Assembly (NCBI GenBank): GCA_902825985.1
Contig: CADEDC010000005.1
Span: 61,709 to 125,708, forward strand
Length of the DNA: 64,000 nucleotides
Direction: 5' to 3'
Origin: an uncultured Acidobacteriota bacterium
GTDB taxonomy: Bacteria; Acidobacteriota; Vicinamibacteria; Vicinamibacterales; CAVVIG01
In this document: positions 58,561 to 64,000 of the stretch, piece by piece
Position numbering within the stretch: the stretch's first letter is position 1
How the letters are laid out: each line of letters opens with the position of its first letter
Notes under the pieces: generated by a model
Seen by the model: only the letters and a program-made list of their open reading frames with translations
What the model was told of the DNA's origin: nothing
Database searches by the model: none
Program-made: the position numbers and the translations under genes

Positions 58561-59904
58561 CTACCCCTTGCCGTTGCTCATCGAGCTGAGGAAGTCCTGG
58601 TTCGTCTTGGTCTTCGCCATCTTCGAGAGCAGCAGCTCCATGGCTTCCACGGGAGACAGCGGGGTGAGCACCTTGCGGAGCACCCACACGCGGTTCAGGT
58701 CTTCCTTGGGAATCAGCAGTTCTTCCTTGCGGGTGCCGCTCTTCTGGATGTCGATGGATGGGAACACCCGCCGGTCGGTGAGCTTCCGATCGAGGTGAAT
58801 CTCGAGGTTGCCGGTGCCCTTGAACTCCTCGAAGATCACCTCGTCCATGCGCGAACCGGTGTCGACGAGCGCGGTGGATATGATCGTCAGCGAGCCGCCT
58901 TCCTCGATGTTGCGGGCGGCGCCGAAGAAGCGCTTCGGCCGCTGCAGCGCGTTGCTGTCGACACCGCCTGACAGCACCTTGCCCGACGGCGGCACGATGG
59001 TGTTGTAGGCGCGCGCCAGGCGCGTGATCGAGTCGAGCAGGATGACGACGTCCTTCTTGTGCTCGACGAGCCGCTTGGCCTTCTCGATGACCATCTCGGC
59101 CACCTGTACGTGCCGCTGCGCCGGCTCGTCGAAGGTCGACGAGATGACCTCGCCCTGCACCGAGCGCTGCATGTCGGTGACCTCCTCCGGCCGCTCGTCG
59201 ATGAGCAGGACGATGAGGTAGACCTCCGGGTGGTTCTTCGTGATGCTGTTGGCGATGTTCTGCAGCAGCATCGTCTTGCCGGTGCGCGGCGGCGCGACGA
59301 TGAGGCCGCGCTGACCCTTGCCGATCGGGACCATCAGGTCGAGGACGCGGGCCGACAGGTTCTCGGCATCGGTTTCGAGCAGGATGCGGTTCTGCGGGTA
59401 GAGCGGCGTCAGGTTCTCGAAGAAGACCTTCTCGCGCGCCTTCTCGGGCGGTTCGAAGTTGACCGCTTCGACCTTGATCAGCGCGAAGTAGCGCTCGCCA
59501 TCCTTGGGCGGACGAATCTGCCCCGAGACCGTGTCGCCTGTGTGCAGGTCGAACTTGCGAATCTGGGAGGGAGAGACGTAGATGTCGTCCGGGCCTGGGA
59601 GGTAGTTGTAATCCGGGGCCCGCAGGAAGCCGAAACCGTCGGGCAGCGTCTCGAGGACGCCTTCCGAGAAGATGAGACCGCTCTTCTCGGCACGCGCTTT
59701 CAGAATCTCGAAGATGAGTTCCTGCTTGCGCATGCCCGTCGCCCCTGGGACGTCGAGCTGCTTGGCGATCTTCGTCAGCGCGCCGACGCTCATGTCTTTG
59801 AGCGTCGCGAGATCGATCCGCTCTATTTTTTCGGGGGCGTTGCCCTTGGCGGGCTGGGCCGGTGCGGTTTGGGGCTGTTCGGCAGCCTGTCGATCAGTTT
59901 CCAC
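58561..59904 (-). CDS. rho: Transcription termination factor Rho
   Basis: A 447-residue hexameric RNA-dependent ATPase that ends transcription. An RNA-binding cold-shock-like N-domain is at about 75-150 and the RecA-type ATPase after 160. Walker A '[12 protein letters not shown]' begins near 204, Walker B is '[16 protein letters not shown]', and the Q/R loops are '[18 protein letters not shown]'. A GTG at 59904 is preferred because the product then begins with a short acidic/Gln-rich leader and the N-domain helices, although it overlaps the engB stop by 82 nt. The frame is open to 60069 and the exact start is uncertain; an ATG inside the N-domain would truncate it. Confidence 0.93.
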   Translation of the reverse strand: METDRQAAEQPQTAPAQPAKGNAPEKIERIDLATLKDMSVGALTKIAKQLDVPGATGMRKQELIFEILKARAEKSGLIFSEGVLETLPDGFGFLRAPDYNYLPGPDDIYVSPSQIRKFDLHTGDTVSGQIRPPKDGERYFALIKVEAVNFEPPEKAREKVFFENLTPLYPQNRILLETDAENLSARVLDLMVPIGKGQRGLIVAPPRTGKTMLLQNIANSITKNHPEVYLIVLLIDERPEEVTDMQRSVQGEVISSTFDEPAQRHVQVAEMVIEKAKRLVEHKKDVVILLDSITRLARAYNTIVPPSGKVLSGGVDSNALQRPKRFFGAARNIEEGGSLTIISTALVDTGSRMDEVIFEEFKGTGNLEIHLDRKLTDRRVFPSIDIQKSGTRKEELLIPKEDLNRVWVLRKVLTPLSPVEAMELLLSKMAKTKTNQDFLSSMSNGKG

Positions 59905-60458
59905 AGTTCGTCCAATCCTTCGCCAGTGACGGATGAAACCGGCAGCACGGCGTCTTCGAAGACGGATTCGAGTTCTCTCACCGCTCGGATCCGTCGACCT
60001 TGCGGGAGCTTGTCGATTTTCGTCGCGACCACGGCGGTGTGGTCGACGACGGCCTGGAGCCACTGCCATGCCGCCCGGTCGCTGGCCAGGCCCGGATGCC
60101 TGGCGTCGACCAGCAGCAGGGCGCCCACCTGTCCGTGAGCGGACGCCCGTCCGAAGTACGATTCCGTCAGCGCCTGGAACTCAGCCGCTGCCGCCGTCCC
60201 GCCCCGGGCGTAGCCATACCCTGGCAGATCTACGAGCAGGCGAGGCGATCCGTTTCCCACCGTGACGCGGTACAGATTGATCAACCGCGTCTTGCCCGGA
60301 GCGGCGCTCGTCCGCGCCAACCGCTGACGCACCAGCGCGTTGATCAGGCTCGACTTGCCGACATTCGAGCGCCCGATCAGCGCCACTTCCGGGATCTGGC
60401 GCCCCGGGATGGCCGACGCATCGACGACGCTCGTGACGAACTCGGCTGCTATCTTCAC
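59823..60458 (-). CDS. engB: Ribosome-biogenesis GTPase EngB (YsxC)
   Basis: A 211-residue GTPase needed for assembly of the large ribosomal subunit. G1 is '[16 protein letters not shown]' (28-43), G3 '[10 protein letters not shown]', G4 'VATKIDKL'. A GTG start at 60458 and a basic Pro-rich tail ('[15 protein letters not shown]') are seen. It lies 93 nt downstream of lon, the order lon-engB also common in other phyla. Its 3' end overlaps the chosen rho start. Confidence 0.94.
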   Translation of the reverse strand: MKIAAEFVTSVVDASAIPGRQIPEVALIGRSNVGKSSLINALVRQRLARTSAAPGKTRLINLYRVTVGNGSPRLLVDLPGYGYARGGTAAAAEFQALTESYFGRASAHGQVGALLLVDARHPGLASDRAAWQWLQAVVDHTAVVATKIDKLPQGRRIRAVRELESVFEDAVLPVSSVTGEGLDELWKLIDRLPNSPKPHRPSPPRATPPKK

Positions 60459-60551
60459 GGGGCTGGCGGGGCCTGCGGGGCGGGCCGGGCCGGCAGACGC
60501 GGGATGTGCTCCCCGCCCGCCTCGCCTGCCGTGCCTGCCATGTCCACCCGA

Positions 60552-62963
<2,412 letters not shown>

Positions 62964-62984
62964 TTTTTACCGGAAACCGCGAAC

Positions 62985-63016
62985 TCGGGAAATTGTGTCG
63001 TCGGGAAATCGGGAAT
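62985..63016. repeat. Short direct repeats upstream of lon
   Basis: TCGGGAAAT at 62985-62993 and 63001-63009, with a third partial copy TCGGGAAT overlapping at 63009-63016. Spacing is 16 and 8 nt. Possibly a binding site or simple-repeat noise between clpX and lon. Confidence 0.35.
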
Positions 63017-63089
63017 CGGAACTGATCGGGTCACCCGGCTCCGGGCGGTCACGAGGCGGGGGACCCGATTCGGCATGCGTCGCGTCGCG

Positions 63090-64000
<911 letters not shown>

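Noticed and set aside
60459..60551. Gene in the lon-engB gap
   Set aside because: 93 nt of GC-rich sequence with no supported frame; probably spacer.

Overview
The window is a GC-rich (about two-thirds G+C by eye), gene-dense chromosomal segment of a Gram-negative bacterium, most likely an acidobacterium (Vicinamibacteria-like). The Gram-negative evidence is a TamB-like protein, an Omp85 barrel, a SurA-like chaperone and several lipoproteins. The phylum is an inference from the gene set (B12-dependent RNR, split acyl-CoA carboxylase, many NtrC-type regulators, ECF sigma/anti-sigma pairs) and was not tested by a search. I see no tRNA, rRNA, CRISPR array, IS element or prophage. Both ends cut genes: a lipoprotein at the left and clpX at the right.

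Layout. 0-1 kb: lipoprotein and TPR protein (minus). 1.3-7.5 kb: dprA, topA, trmFO, xerC (plus), the start of the widely conserved dprA-topA-trmFO-xerC-hslV-hslU order. 7.5-20.4 kb: about 13 kb of regulatory and envelope genes that splits that order. It holds an NtrB/NtrC-like pair; an overlapping histidine kinase, HTH-receiver fusion and ABC-F ATPase operon; an ECF sigma/anti-sigma operon with two exported proteins; an amino-acid permease; and a glycine-rich PEGA protein. 20.5-23.6 kb: hslV, hslU and a fibronectin-type lipoprotein resume the conserved order.

23.6-28.9 kb: a FAH-family hydrolase, transaldolase, and a three-gene biotin-dependent acyl-CoA carboxylase (carboxyltransferase, biotin carboxylase, biotin carrier). 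28.9-36.6 kb: TamB-like protein, Omp85 protein with about seven POTRA repeats, and a SurA-like protein, an outer-membrane assembly operon. 36.7-41.5 kb: CPBP protease, then a second NtrC regulator, membrane histidine kinase and proline-rich lipoprotein. 41.5-45 kb: a long intergenic region with two NrdR-type boxes and a promoter driving the B12-dependent ribonucleotide reductase nrdJ, ended by a strong hairpin.

45-50 kb: small metabolic enzymes (YbaK deacylase, hydrolases, DUF547, two SDRs). 50.2-54.1 kb: a helicase/exonuclease pair resembling MrfA/MrfB (YprA/YprB), facing rpmE. 54.5-58.4 kb: aldo/keto reductase, a second ECF operon preceded by a membrane protein, and a GlcG/HbpS-like protein. 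58.5-64 kb, minus strand: clpX, lon, engB, rho.

Two themes recur. Many junctions are translationally coupled (ATGA or GTGA overlaps). Several genes without a Shine-Dalgarno carry a TAnnAT-like -10 hexamer only 6-9 nt before the start codon, which suggests leaderless transcripts.
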